A stretch of DNA of 64,000 nt from Pedobacter frigoris (GTDB lineage: Bacteria > Bacteroidota > Bacteroidia > Sphingobacteriales > Sphingobacteriaceae), in the NCBI RefSeq assembly GCF_005116445.1, contig NZ_SWBQ01000003.1:372001-436000 (forward strand). Direction: 5' to 3'. Of this stretch, positions 1 through 8,931 are shown in pieces (position 1 is the stretch's first letter; the number at the start of each line of letters is the position of its first letter). The notes under the pieces are model-generated. The model worked only from the letters and a program-made list of their open reading frames with translations. It did no database searches and was not told the origin of the DNA. The position numbers were made by a program, and so were the translations under genes.

Positions 1-1
1 G

Positions 2-598
2 CCTGTTGAAAAACAACCTTTAAATAATCCGCCAAAAGCTGCTGAGGAAGAATTTATAGAGCATACGGTCGCATCAAATGAAACCATGTATTCTATAGCT
101 ACACGCTATAAAATCACAATGGATCAATTAAAAGCTAAAAACAACCTAAAGGACGCCTCTCTAAGTGTTGGACAAAAGTTACTGATCAAAGGCCAATACC
201 CGGTGAAGAAACCTTATACACCTCCGATAGCGGGTAATACTGCCGATCAGGATAGCGTAAACTCTTTAAAAGATCCTTCCTTAAGGTATGCAGCCAGCAG
301 ATACGGGCTCAACCAAATAGAAGAAAAAGGGACTGCAGTATGGATCGCTGATCCAGATCTTGACCCCACAAAAATGCTTGTACTACATCGTACTGCTCCA
401 ATTGGCAAAGTGATAAAAATTACCAATCCGATGAGCAACCGCACTACCTTCGCTAAGGTTGTTGGTAAATTTACGGAGAACGAATCCACAAAAGATGTTA
501 TAATTGTAATGACTAAAGCTGTAGCTGATGCGCTCGGTGCTTTGGACAAAAGATTTTATTGCAATTTAATGTACGGTGGAGAAGAAAATGAACAATAA
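2..598 (+). CDS. LysM and RlpA-like domain protein, 5'-truncated by window edge
   Basis: The reading frame is open from base 2, so the N-terminus lies outside the window. The visible part begins with a Pro/Glu-rich linker, then one LysM domain (about residues 18-65, starting EHTVASNETMYSIATRY), a family known to bind peptidoglycan. After a second linker comes a C-terminal domain (from about GTAVWIAD to the end) resembling the double-psi beta-barrel of RlpA-like proteins. The protein probably sits at the cell wall or periplasm and acts in envelope maintenance, although the missing N-terminus could hold other domains. The TAA stop at 596-598 overlaps the start of the uridine kinase gene, so the two are probably co-transcribed. 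The domain calls rest on motif appearance only. Confidence 0.75.
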   Translation, partial: PVEKQPLNNPPKAAEEEFIEHTVASNETMYSIATRYKITMDQLKAKNNLKDASLSVGQKLLIKGQYPVKKPYTPPIAGNTADQDSVNSLKDPSLRYAASRYGLNQIEEKGTAVWIADPDLDPTKMLVLHRTAPIGKVIKITNPMSNRTTFAKVVGKFTENESTKDVIIVMTKAVADALGALDKRFYCNLMYGGEENEQ

Positions 599-1229
599 TA
601 AAAAGCCATTTATCATAGGTATTGCCGGTGGAAGTGGTTCCGGCAAAACATTCTTCCTGAATAGTTTCCTTCATCATTTTAAACACGATGAGGTAACGCT
701 TGTGTCTCAAGATGATTACTATTTTCCTGTAGGAGACATGACGCAGGAGGAAAATAAACTGTACAACTTTGATTTGCCGTCGACCATTGACAATGAGCAG
801 TTTTTGCTGGACATCAAAAAGCTGGTAAAAGGAGATGTTGTGTACAAAAAAGAATATAGTTTTAATAACCCCTTAGCCGTAGTTAAAATTCTTGAAGTAA
901 AGCCTGCCCCTATAATTATTGTAGAAGGTTTATTCATACTTCATTTCAAGGAGATTGCAGCGATGCTTGATCATCGTATTTTCGTGGAAGCGGAAGACGA
1001 GATTGCATTACAGCGACGCATTAAACGCGATGGGATGGAGCGTGGGTATCCTGAAGATGATGTGCTTTATAAATGGCACAACCATGTTTTGCCGGCTTAT
1101 AGAGAATACCTGTTGCCTTACAGAAATGAATGTGATAAGATTGTAGTGAACAATTTGGATGTCCCTGATCATATCATCAGAATTACAGAGGAAATTTCGA
1201 CTGAGCTTAAGGCAAGAATTTGTCAGTAA
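588..1229 (+). CDS. udk: Uridine kinase
   Basis: This enzyme phosphorylates uridine and cytidine to UMP and CMP in pyrimidine salvage. The P-loop GGSGSGKT lies at residues 14-21, followed by a DDYY segment typical of uridine kinases. Further on are the EGLFILH strand and the RRIKRDGMERG lid region that handles the phosphates. The length of 213 residues is normal for the family. The ATG at 588 is preferred over an in-frame GTG at 576, because it starts directly before the conserved strand FIIGIAGG and overlaps the upstream stop codon, which suggests translational coupling. A palindromic repeat follows the gene and separates it from the convergent scoB. Confidence 0.9.
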   Translation: MNNNKKPFIIGIAGGSGSGKTFFLNSFLHHFKHDEVTLVSQDDYYFPVGDMTQEENKLYNFDLPSTIDNEQFLLDIKKLVKGDVVYKKEYSFNNPLAVVKILEVKPAPIIIVEGLFILHFKEIAAMLDHRIFVEAEDEIALQRRIKRDGMERGYPEDDVLYKWHNHVLPAYREYLLPYRNECDKIVVNNLDVPDHIIRITEEISTELKARICQ

Positions 1230-1251
1230 TAAAGTGTCCGAAAAGGTAGGT

Positions 1252-1404
1252 TCGTCATCCTGAATTTTTCAGTAGTATGCATTGACTTTTGTCTTCAAGA
1301 ATACTACATATTTTATTTCAGGATCCGCGCATGATATTTAAAACCCACTCAAACGGGATCCTGAAATAAATTTGCTTCGCAGCTTCTTCGAGGTCAGGAT
1401 GGCA
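1252..1404. repeat. Palindromic intergenic repeat, copy A
   Basis: This 153-bp element lies between the convergent ends of udk and scoB. Its outer ends are TCGTCATCCTGA at 1252-1263 and TCAGGATGGCA at 1394-1404. Inside is a perfect 15-bp inverted repeat, TTTATTTCAGGATCC at 1312-1326 against GGATCCTGAAATAAA at 1356-1370. Its right half matches the left half of copy B (35393-35499) in reverse complement, including the shared GCTGCGAAGCAAATTTATTT. It has no coding potential. It resembles REP-type or MITE-like elements, and it may also act as a transcript end for both neighbours. Confidence 0.8.
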
Positions 1405-1434
1405 GCAAGGATAAATTACCTTTTGAATACCCCA

Positions 1435-2094
1435 TTAATCAAGCTTCATTTCCGGCACATTATCATCGGCAAACAGTTTACCTAATGTCGCCTGCCTGAT
1501 GTAATCCACACTGACTCCAGGAGCTCTTTCAATCAGCTTAAAACCTCCCTCAGAAAGCACATCGAGTACTGCCAGTTCGGTAACTATTTTCTTAATACAT
1601 TTTACACCTGTAAGCGGCAGCGTGCATTGAGGCAGCAATTTGCTCTCACCTGCTTTATTTACATGCTGCATGGCTACGATGATATTTTTTGCAGAAGCGA
1701 CCAAATCCATCGCCCCTCCCATGCCTTTAACCATCTTACCGGGAATCTTCCAGTTGGCAATATCCCCGTTCTCGGATACTTCCATAGCACCTAAAATGGT
1801 CAGGTCTATTTTTTGACTCCTGATCATTCCGAAGCTCATTGCAGAGTCGAATATAGATGAGCCAGGTAATGTTGTAATGGTTTGTTTACCTGCATTGATC
1901 AGATCGGCATCTTCCTCTCCTTCATAAGGAAAAGGACCCATGCCCAGCAGGCCATTTTCAGATTGTAAAACGACGTTTACACCATCTGGTATATAATTGG
2001 CTACCAGTGTGGGAATACCGATTCCCAGATTGACATAGTAACGGTCTTTGATCTCTTTTGCGATACGTTTCGCAATTCCATTTTTATCCAGCAT
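1435..2094 (-). CDS. scoB: 3-oxoacid CoA-transferase subunit B
   Basis: This is the beta subunit of succinyl-CoA:3-ketoacid CoA-transferase, which moves CoA between succinyl-CoA and acetoacetate in ketone body and short-chain acid use. The sequence shows NLGIGIPTLVANYI near the N-terminus, and SENGLLGMGPFP, which carries the catalytic glutamate of family I CoA-transferases. It also has the GGAMDLV segment and TLPLTGVKCIKKIVT near the C-terminus. The length of 219 residues is normal. The start lies 16 bp downstream of the scoA stop, so the two subunits are co-transcribed from scoA. Substrate preference among short 3-oxoacids cannot be read from the sequence. Confidence 0.93.
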   Translation of the reverse strand: MLDKNGIAKRIAKEIKDRYYVNLGIGIPTLVANYIPDGVNVVLQSENGLLGMGPFPYEGEEDADLINAGKQTITTLPGSSIFDSAMSFGMIRSQKIDLTILGAMEVSENGDIANWKIPGKMVKGMGGAMDLVASAKNIIVAMQHVNKAGESKLLPQCTLPLTGVKCIKKIVTELAVLDVLSEGGFKLIERAPGVSVDYIRQATLGKLFADDNVPEMKLD

Positions 2095-2110
2095 ATTGAA
2101 ATTTATAGGA

Positions 2111-2812
2111 TTAATTCTTAGTTCTGACAGTACGCTGTTCTATTCTTTTTTCATAATCAGCACCCTGAAAAATACGGTGGACATATACGCCCGGGGTATG
2201 AATTTGATCCGGGTCCAGTTCCCCTGCTTCTACAAGCTCTTCCACTTCCGCAATGGTGACTTTTCCGGCCATGGCCATTACCGGATTGAAATTGCGACTG
2301 GTAGACCTATAAACCAGATTTCCGGCAGTATCTCCTTTCCAAGCCTTAACAATTGCAAAATCTGCATCAAAAGCATATTCCATCAGGTAATCCTTGCCAT
2401 CGAAATTCCTGACTTCTTTGCCTTCTGCAACTTCTGTACCTACACCGGCCGGAGTGAATATTGCAGGCATTCCGTATCCGGCAGCCATGCACCTGGTAGC
2501 AAGCGTACCTTGTGGAATGAGCTCGACTTCAAGTTCACCACTTAACAACTGGCGCTCGAACTCTGCATTTTCTCCGACATAAGAAGATATCATTTTCTTA
2601 ACTTGTCTTTGCTGAAGCATGAGACCTATTCCAAAATCATCGATCCCAGCATTATTAGATATGCAGGTCAGGTTCTTCACCCCTTTTTTTACCAATGCTG
2701 TAATGCAATTTTCAGGGATTCCGCATAAGCCAAAGCCCCCCAGCATCACAGTAGTACCATTTTCAATATCTCTGATAGCTTCTTCAGCACCGGAAACAAC
2801 TTTATTTATCAT
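2111..2812 (-). CDS. scoA: 3-oxoacid CoA-transferase subunit A
   Basis: This is the alpha subunit partner of scoB and forms the heteromeric cytosolic CoA-transferase with it. The glycine-rich [10 protein letters not shown] motif at about residues 25-34 is the CoA-binding signature of the subunit. It is followed by CISNNAG and by [25 protein letters not shown], all usual for the family. The length of 233 residues is standard. It is the first gene of a two-gene minus-strand unit. Only about 50 bp separate it from the end of the upstream sugar dehydrogenase-like gene on the same strand. Confidence 0.93.
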   Translation of the reverse strand: MINKVVSGAEEAIRDIENGTTVMLGGFGLCGIPENCITALVKKGVKNLTCISNNAGIDDFGIGLMLQQRQVKKMISSYVGENAEFERQLLSGELEVELIPQGTLATRCMAAGYGMPAIFTPAGVGTEVAEGKEVRNFDGKDYLMEYAFDADFAIVKAWKGDTAGNLVYRSTSRNFNPVMAMAGKVTIAEVEELVEAGELDPDQIHTPGVYVHRIFQGADYEKRIEQRTVRTKN

Positions 2813-2861
2813 ACTAAAAGATTTGATGCTAAATTATACTAAAAGAAGCGTTAGAACCAAC

Positions 2862-3953
2862 TTATTTAGTTATTTCTATGATTTTATCGCCATTACCATT
2901 ACTGCTGCCCAGGTATATTTTGCCTTCAGGAGATTGACAAATTGCTCTTAATCTGCCGAATTCATTGAGAAAGAAATCTTTACTTCCAGATACCTGATCT
3001 CTTGCCTGATTCAGTTTCAACTGTGTAAGCCTGGCACCTTTTAAAGAGACCAGTAACAGCGAATTTTTCCATTGAGGAATAAAATCCGAATCGTAATAAG
3101 TAAGTCCACTGGTAGCAATAGTTGGTGTCCATGCCATCATAGGCTCCATAACATTATTGGCCGCACAAAATGTTTGTTCTCCCGAAGTATTACAGTAACC
3201 TTCCACACTTGGCCAGCCATAATTTCGGCCTTTGGCAATTAGATTTACCTCATCATCATTGTTAGGGCCATGTTCTGAAGCATAGAGTTTGCCATTAGCT
3301 TCTACCAGTCCCTGCGCATTTCTGTGGCCAAGACTCCAAACCCTGCTACCCGCCACAGGATTGTCTGCCGGAATAGAACCATCCAGGTTTATACGCAGTA
3401 TTTTCCCGGACAAAGAGTTCATATCCTGAGCATTACTGCTTACGCTGGCATCGCCCGTGGTAATGAGCAACTTTTGATCACTGGTGATGAGGAGCCTGGA
3501 ACCGTTGTGGATAGACGAAGCAGGTATCTGATCAAGAATGACCAAAGGAGAAGTCAAAGTCCCGCCTGAGTAAGTAAAGCGGACTACCTTTTCTTTGTAA
3601 GGACTTCCGTAGTTATACACTACAAATACCCAGGGAGTCGTGTTGAACTGCGGATGTAAAGCCATGCCGAGCAGACCGCCCTCTCCATTGGCTACCACTT
3701 CTGAAATGGTATATACTGGAGTTATCGTACCAGATTGGGGATTTATCCTGCTGATTTTGCCCAAACGTTCTGTAATCCACAGCTGCTGATCAGGTCCATA
3801 CACCATTTCCCATATGTGTGATAATGCTGAAGTGACGACTCTGGTTTTCAGTTCCACATCAGGCAATTCTTCTCCAGAATTGCCTGAATGTTTTTTCTTA
3901 CAGGACGACAAACATAGAAAGAGCGCGACAGATGCAACCAATAACGTTTTCAT
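2862..3953 (-). CDS. PQQ-type sugar dehydrogenase-like lipoprotein (GSDH family)
   Basis: This is a predicted periplasmic or outer-membrane lipoprotein. Its leader LFLCLSSC ends in a lipobox-like Cys followed by Lys residues. The mature part is a six-bladed beta-propeller of the glucose/sorbosone dehydrogenase family. Family-like segments are WEMVYGPDQQLWITERLGKI, GLLGMALHPQF, ILRINLDGSIP, SLGHRNAQGL and ASEHGPNNDDEVN. Well-studied members oxidise aldoses with PQQ and calcium, but many Bacteroidota relatives are uncharacterised, so the substrate and cofactor are not certain here. The length of 363 residues is normal. It may share a transcript with scoAB downstream. Confidence 0.8.
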   Translation of the reverse strand: MKTLLVASVALFLCLSSCKKKHSGNSGEELPDVELKTRVVTSALSHIWEMVYGPDQQLWITERLGKISRINPQSGTITPVYTISEVVANGEGGLLGMALHPQFNTTPWVFVVYNYGSPYKEKVVRFTYSGGTLTSPLVILDQIPASSIHNGSRLLITSDQKLLITTGDASVSSNAQDMNSLSGKILRINLDGSIPADNPVAGSRVWSLGHRNAQGLVEANGKLYASEHGPNNDDEVNLIAKGRNYGWPSVEGYCNTSGEQTFCAANNVMEPMMAWTPTIATSGLTYYDSDFIPQWKNSLLLVSLKGARLTQLKLNQARDQVSGSKDFFLNEFGRLRAICQSPEGKIYLGSSNGNGDKIIEITK

Positions 3954-3998
3954 AAGAGATGATTTTCTCTTATAACACCTTAATAATAAATATGTTTA

Positions 3999-6371
3999 CT
4001 AATTAAAATAAACGTAAGTAATGCCATCTCCCCCACGGTCGGCATGTTCATCTTCTATACGATTTACCTGACTGTATTTTTTCAGGTACTCACGGATCAG
4101 TTTTCTTAATATACCATCACCTTTTCCATGTATGATCTTGATAAAAGGAAAACCGAGCATAATGGATTTATCCAAGTACTTCTCAAGTTCATGCAGCGCA
4201 TTTTCTCCACGCATGCCACGCAAATCCAGTTCGGCATTAAAACTTGAAATCGCCTCTGATATACTACCGGTATAAGAATTTTGTTGCGCAGCTTTTTTTG
4301 CCTGCTTGTTACTGACCTTATATACTCTATTTTTCTTAACCACAGAGCGTAGATCACCCAATGCGATGACGAGATTGTCCCTATTGATTTCAAGTACCTG
4401 TCCTGTCGTTTCACTGTTATTCAATTGCACCCAATCGCCTACTTCTATTGGCGTATTTAGCGGTATGGTAACTTCTACTTTTTTCTCTTCTTTGACCTGG
4501 TTTTGTACAAGTTCCTTATGGAGGTTTTGCCTCAATTGTTTAGTTACCACTTTATCGGCCTGCTTTTCCTTGATCTCAGCGATTGTATTTTCAACCAGTT
4601 TATTGGCATTTTTAATAATCGCCTGGGCCTCGATCTTCGCTTCCTTAATCAGGACTTTTTTATTTTCGTCCAGGAATAGCTTTAGTTTTTCATTTTCGGC
4701 TACCAGGTTCTTTACTTTGTTCTGCTGATTGGAAAGGTGTAACTTGGTATCATAAATCTGTTTTTTCTCCCGTTCCAGATCTACCAGCAGGCTATCTATT
4801 CTATTTTGATTGGTTCCAGTTTTAGCCCTTGCCAGTTCGAGTACTTCTTTCTGCAAACCTATGTTCTGGGCAATCTCAAATGCATAAGAACTACCCGGCT
4901 TACCGATTTCGAGCACATACATTGGCTTCATCCTGTCGTTATCAAATAACATAGATGCATTTTCAAGTCCCGGGGTATTACCGGCAAATAACTTTAAATT
5001 AGAATAATGGGTGGTAATTACCCCCCTTACCTTTTTGTTGTTCAATACTTCCAGAACAGCTTCCGCCATTGGTCCGCCAAACTGAGGATCTGTTCCTGTT
5101 CCAAATTCATCGATCAAAACAAGAGACTTGGGCGTAGCATGTGCTACAAAATACCTCATCTTGGTCAGGTGGGCACTGTAAGTACTCAAGTCACTTTCTA
5201 TAGACTGATCATCACCAATATCTGCAAAAATCTGATCGAAGATACCTACCTCACTTGATTCGTGAACAGGGATTAATAAACCCGATTGTACCATGATCTG
5301 CAATAAGCCTACCGTTTTCATACAAACAGATTTACCACCTGCATTTGGACCGGACACCAATAGAATTCTGAAATTTTCAGTAATGTGCACATTTAAGGGC
5401 ACTACTGTTTTTTTGTCTTCCTTGAAAGAAAGAAACAGTAACGGATGACGTGCATTTACCAGTTTTGTTTTTGCTTCTTTTATCAGCACCGGCATGTCAG
5501 CTTCGACTTCTATCGCAAATAACGCTTTTGCCCTAACGAAATCCAGTTTAGTAAGGAAACCGTGATAAGACAATAAAAGTGGCGTGTAAGGTCTTAAATC
5601 ATTGGTTAGCGCAATCAGGATCTTAATGATCTCCCTACGCTTATCGAATTCAAGATCCCTTAATTTATTATTTAATGAGAACACCTCTTCCGGTTCAATG
5701 TAAACCGTTTGTCCACTGGCAGATTCATCATGTATAAAGCCTTTTAACTTACGTTTATTTTCCGCCAGTACCGGAATACACATTCTTCCATCCCTGATGG
5801 TCAAACTTCCATCCGCCACCCAATTGTTGCCAATTGCCTGCTTATAGATGGAATCCATTCTCTTTCTTACATCCTGTTCTGTTTTTGCGATTTCTCCAAT
5901 GATGTTCTGTAAGGTTGGAGAAGCATTTGGCTTGATTTTTCCTTTCGGATCAAGAACAGTTTCTATTCTTTTCAGGATGTTCTTTTCTACCGGAAGATGC
6001 TCGAACAACGCTTCCAGATTGGGGTATATTTCTTTTCTTTCCTCAAAAAACCTAAGCACTGAAAATACAGTCTGCAGCGACGCGTACATCTGATGAAGTT
6101 CATCCTCCATGAGGTAAGAACCTTCTACCCTGATTTTATCAGCAAGTGTCTTGATGTCGAAAAAGGTACTGATCTGCAATGGTTCCTGGTTTTCCAGGAT
6201 GCTTTTGAATTCACTGGTCTGCCTCAGGAACTTATTGATCTGATCAAACTTGGTCATCACCTGCATTTTTGCCACCATTTGCTGTCCCATAGGACTGAGG
6301 CAATGTTTATGAATAAGTTGTCTTACCTCATTAAATCCCAAACGCTCCAAACAATTCTCCGGATACAACAT
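3999..6371 (-). CDS. mutS2: MutS2 family ATPase/endonuclease
   Basis: This is a 790-residue MutS2 protein. The core helical region is followed by the ATPase, with Walker A GPNAGGKS at residues 341-348 and Walker B LVLIDEFGTGTDP near residue 420. A long coiled coil (about 510-625, rich in Lys and Glu) comes next, then a KOW-like beta segment. A C-terminal Smr domain (about 710-790, LDLRGMRGENAL and IIHGKGDG) carries the nuclease motif. MutS2 proteins have been linked to suppression of recombination and to rescue of collided ribosomes, and the exact role here is open. The start lies 7 bp after the upstream DUF4296 gene, so the two are probably co-transcribed. Confidence 0.93.
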   Translation of the reverse strand: MLYPENCLERLGFNEVRQLIHKHCLSPMGQQMVAKMQVMTKFDQINKFLRQTSEFKSILENQEPLQISTFFDIKTLADKIRVEGSYLMEDELHQMYASLQTVFSVLRFFEERKEIYPNLEALFEHLPVEKNILKRIETVLDPKGKIKPNASPTLQNIIGEIAKTEQDVRKRMDSIYKQAIGNNWVADGSLTIRDGRMCIPVLAENKRKLKGFIHDESASGQTVYIEPEEVFSLNNKLRDLEFDKRREIIKILIALTNDLRPYTPLLLSYHGFLTKLDFVRAKALFAIEVEADMPVLIKEAKTKLVNARHPLLFLSFKEDKKTVVPLNVHITENFRILLVSGPNAGGKSVCMKTVGLLQIMVQSGLLIPVHESSEVGIFDQIFADIGDDQSIESDLSTYSAHLTKMRYFVAHATPKSLVLIDEFGTGTDPQFGGPMAEAVLEVLNNKKVRGVITTHYSNLKLFAGNTPGLENASMLFDNDRMKPMYVLEIGKPGSSYAFEIAQNIGLQKEVLELARAKTGTNQNRIDSLLVDLEREKKQIYDTKLHLSNQQNKVKNLVAENEKLKLFLDENKKVLIKEAKIEAQAIIKNANKLVENTIAEIKEKQADKVVTKQLRQNLHKELVQNQVKEEKKVEVTIPLNTPIEVGDWVQLNNSETTGQVLEINRDNLVIALGDLRSVVKKNRVYKVSNKQAKKAAQQNSYTGSISEAISSFNAELDLRGMRGENALHELEKYLDKSIMLGFPFIKIIHGKGDGILRKLIREYLKKYSQVNRIEDEHADRGGDGITYVYFN

Positions 6372-6378
6372 ATTACTT

Positions 6379-6882
6379 TTACTTTCTTAAATCTTTAAAT
6401 ATTAATCTTGGTTTGATGACATCTATCTTTCGTTTCGTCGTATCCTTTAAGATGAGTGTCTTCCAATAAACAGAATCTGCTCTATTTACGGAATCTCTGA
6501 ATACTTTCAACCTGATTTTATTGGCTTCATTTGCCCCCTGGATAGAGTCAGCTTTGACAATGGCATTTTTATCAGCCGCTAGAACCTCAGTTACTTTTGT
6601 GTAGATCTCGTCCAGTACTTTCGGATTCTTATAGTAATAGTCCATGCTCTTGTTGTAAAGGGCAGAATCTATATTGTACTTTTTATAAATGCCTTTATAA
6701 TAAGAAGCAGCAATAATTTTAACAGAATCCGGGTCAGGCAGAATACCTACATAAGCATCTGTGATGTGTATGTCATGTAAGACTTTGGCCATTTCATCTG
6801 GCTGAATGAGGTCCTTCGGAACCCCTGGCTTACACCCTGTAATCAATAAAAAAGCGATGACTATATATATTAATTGCTTCAT
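6379..6882 (-). CDS. DUF4296 lipoprotein
   Basis: This is a 167-residue predicted lipoprotein. A short hydrophobic leader ends at Cys17 (LLITGC). The mature start, PKDLIQPDEMAKVLHDIHITDAYVG, matches the pattern of the DUF4296 family, which is found almost only in Bacteroidota and has no known function. The remainder is helical and charged, with several short repeats around VKADSIQGANEANK. It is the first gene of a minus-strand unit with mutS2 and is divergent from the YggS-type gene, sharing a 71-bp promoter region with it. Confidence 0.7.
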   Translation of the reverse strand: MKQLIYIVIAFLLITGCKPGVPKDLIQPDEMAKVLHDIHITDAYVGILPDPDSVKIIAASYYKGIYKKYNIDSALYNKSMDYYYKNPKVLDEIYTKVTEVLAADKNAIVKADSIQGANEANKIRLKVFRDSVNRADSVYWKTLILKDTTKRKIDVIKPRLIFKDLRK

Positions 6883-6953
6883 TCTTAGTAAAACCTCATT
6901 ATTTCTTAGACAAAATTCGCTAAGGTTGTTAATTTTACCAAAAATACTGATAA

Positions 6954-7643
6954 ATGAGTATAGCAGATAACTTATTAAAATATAAAAGCGAATTAGATAA
7001 AGAACAGGTTGAATTAATTGCTGTTTCTAAATACCAGGATACGGATGCCATTCTAGAAGCCTATAATGCCGGTCAGCGTGTTTTTGGAGAGAACATTGTA
7101 CAGGAACTGGCTGACAAACAACAACAACTACCCGCAGACATAGAGTGGCACCTGATTGGTCACCTGCAAACCAACAAAGTAAAATACATTGCACCTTTCA
7201 TCAAGTTGATCCAGTCTGTAGACAGCCTGAAGCTATTGGTTGAAATCAATAAGCAGGCTGCAAAACACAAGCGTGTAATTGACTGTCTGCTACAGATCTA
7301 CATAGCAGATGAAGACACTAAATTTGGTCTTGGCTTTGATCAGGCTATAGAATTACTTCGGTCGGACGAGTTTGCCGAGCTTAAAAACATACGTATCGTA
7401 GGCCTGATGGGTATAGCGAGCAATAATGCGACGGAGAAGCAAACAACAGATGAATTTACTGAACTCAAGGTGCTTTTTGATGGAATTAAATTGAGTTTCT
7501 TCCGCAAAGAAGACTCTTTCAAAGAAGTGTCTATGGGTATGTCTGGAGACTACAAACTGGCTATTGAAGCCGGCAGTACTATGGTGAGGATAGGCAGCAG
7601 CATTTTCGGAAAAAGAAAAATCAAGCATTACAAAACAGAATGA
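6954..7643 (+). CDS. YggS/PLPBP family pyridoxal-phosphate-binding protein
   Basis: This is a single-domain alanine-racemase-like barrel of 229 residues. The PLP lysine is K26 in LIAVSKYQ. VFGENIVQELADK and EWHLIGHLQTNKVKYI follow, both highly characteristic, and MGMSGDYKLAIEAGSTMVRIGSSIFG forms the phosphate-binding end. Known members have no clear catalytic activity and instead manage free PLP and amino-acid balance. The TGA stop overlaps the ATG of the acetyltransferase, which marks the start of a tightly packed plus-strand operon reaching at least to 8928. Confidence 0.93.
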   Translation: MSIADNLLKYKSELDKEQVELIAVSKYQDTDAILEAYNAGQRVFGENIVQELADKQQQLPADIEWHLIGHLQTNKVKYIAPFIKLIQSVDSLKLLVEINKQAAKHKRVIDCLLQIYIADEDTKFGLGFDQAIELLRSDEFAELKNIRIVGLMGIASNNATEKQTTDEFTELKVLFDGIKLSFFRKEDSFKEVSMGMSGDYKLAIEAGSTMVRIGSSIFGKRKIKHYKTE

Positions 7644-8107
7644 GTACTACCCTGAGAGTTGCAGAAAGAAAAGATTGCGGACGCTTACTTGAGTTGGTTC
7701 AGGAACTGGCACTATATGAAAAAGCACCGCAGGAAGTAACGGTTAAGCTTGAAGAATTCGAGGACGCCGGTTTTGGCGAAAACCCGGTATGGAAAGCTTT
7801 TGTTGCCGAAGACGAAAACAAAATAGTTGGCTTTGCCCTTTATTATGTGAGGTATTCTACCTGGAAAGGATGTCGGCTGTACCTTGAGGATTTCATTGTC
7901 ACGGAGAGCCACAGAGGTAAAGGAATCGGCAAACTGCTATTTGACGCCATAATACAGGAAGCAAAAGACAAAGGTTATAATGGAATGAACTGGCAGGTGC
8001 TGGACTGGAACCAGCCGGCCATCAACTTTTATGATAAATATGCTGCTACTTATGAGGCAGATTGGTTAAATGCATCTTTTTCGAAAGAACAGATTTCAAA
8101 ACTATGA
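7640..8107 (+). CDS. GNAT family N-acetyltransferase (SSAT-like)
   Basis: This is a 155-residue acetyltransferase. The acetyl-CoA-binding motif A is visible in LEDFIVTESHRGKGIGKLLFDAI, and MNWQVLDWNQPAINFYDKYAA is the usual C-terminal motif B. The layout, with ALYYVRYSTWKGCRLYLEDF before motif A, resembles diamine/spermidine N-acetyltransferases. A polyamine or related amine is therefore a plausible but unproven substrate. The gene overlaps its upstream neighbour by 4 bp and its downstream neighbour by 4 bp (ATGA), so all three are probably translated in a coupled way. Confidence 0.85.
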   Translation: MSTTLRVAERKDCGRLLELVQELALYEKAPQEVTVKLEEFEDAGFGENPVWKAFVAEDENKIVGFALYYVRYSTWKGCRLYLEDFIVTESHRGKGIGKLLFDAIIQEAKDKGYNGMNWQVLDWNQPAINFYDKYAATYEADWLNASFSKEQISKL

Positions 8108-8928
8108 AACAACTACAATTATTTGCAATAGCTTTAGGGTTTCTTTCCATTCAGACAGCATGTCAGAGTGAGAAAAAAAACACTGTAAATACAGGTTTAA
8201 CTGATTCATCAGCGATTAGTTCTTCGAACTCAATAGCTTCTTTTAAATATGATTCAGTTAAAGTTTACAGCACTCCGCCGGTATCTCCAGACAAAAAGGT
8301 AACGGATACCTCTAAAGCGGTTATTTCTTATCCGGTATTCGCGGATGAGTCTGCAAATAATTTCGTATTGGGAAAAATAATGGAAACTGCTGATGAGGGC
8401 AAAAAGTATAATTCTTATAAAGCATATGCTGATGACTTCATTAAAGCGTTTGACGACTTCAGGAAAAGCGAAAAAGATTATCCTCAAACCTGGTTTCTGG
8501 ATATCAATACAGAAGTAATCAGACAATCTGAGAATTATTTGGGTTTGCAGATCGCCTATGTAAATTATTCAGGAGGTGCACATCCAAATAGTATATATAC
8601 CTACTTGAATTACACCCCAAAGACCGCCAAAGAAATCTCACTGGATTCCCTTATATTGCCTGGAAGCATGGATAAACTTACCGCTATCGCGGAGCAGATT
8701 TTCAGAAAAAACGAAGAACTATCTACAACAGCGAGCTTGAAAGATGGTTATTTCTTTGAAAATGACAAGTTCAAACTCAATAACAATTTTACGATAACGG
8801 ACAAAGGACTCAAATTCCTTTATAATCCTTACGAAATTAAGGCCTATGTATACGGGACTACGGAGTTGTTAATTCCTTTCAGTGAGCTAAAAACTATTGC
8901 AAAACCTAATTCTTTAATCAGTAAATAA
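8104..8928 (+). CDS. DUF3298/DUF4163 (RsiV-like) lipoprotein
   Basis: This is a 274-residue predicted lipoprotein. The leader ends at the Cys of SIQTACQSEKKN. The start is the ATG at 8104, which overlaps the acetyltransferase stop. An earlier in-frame start at 8062 would destroy the signal peptide. The mature part contains the DUF4163 region, then a DUF3298 region with the typical YSGGAHPNSIYTYLNY stretch. A related extracytoplasmic domain occurs in RsiV, where it binds lysozyme. No transmembrane anchor or sigma partner is present here, so a role in envelope stress or lysozyme binding is only a guess. Confidence 0.78.
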   Translation: MKQLQLFAIALGFLSIQTACQSEKKNTVNTGLTDSSAISSSNSIASFKYDSVKVYSTPPVSPDKKVTDTSKAVISYPVFADESANNFVLGKIMETADEGKKYNSYKAYADDFIKAFDDFRKSEKDYPQTWFLDINTEVIRQSENYLGLQIAYVNYSGGAHPNSIYTYLNYTPKTAKEISLDSLILPGSMDKLTAIAEQIFRKNEELSTTASLKDGYFFENDKFKLNNNFTITDKGLKFLYNPYEIKAYVYGTTELLIPFSELKTIAKPNSLISK

Positions 8929-8931
8929 TTA

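Noticed and set aside
576..587. GTG at 576 as the uridine kinase start
   Set aside because: The ATG at 588 lies directly before the conserved core and overlaps the upstream stop; the GTG adds only four residues.
4306..4728. Long open frame opposite mutS2, as well as many other antisense frames such as 56357-56956
   Set aside because: They lie opposite clearly coding genes, have no family similarity and show composition expected of shadow frames.
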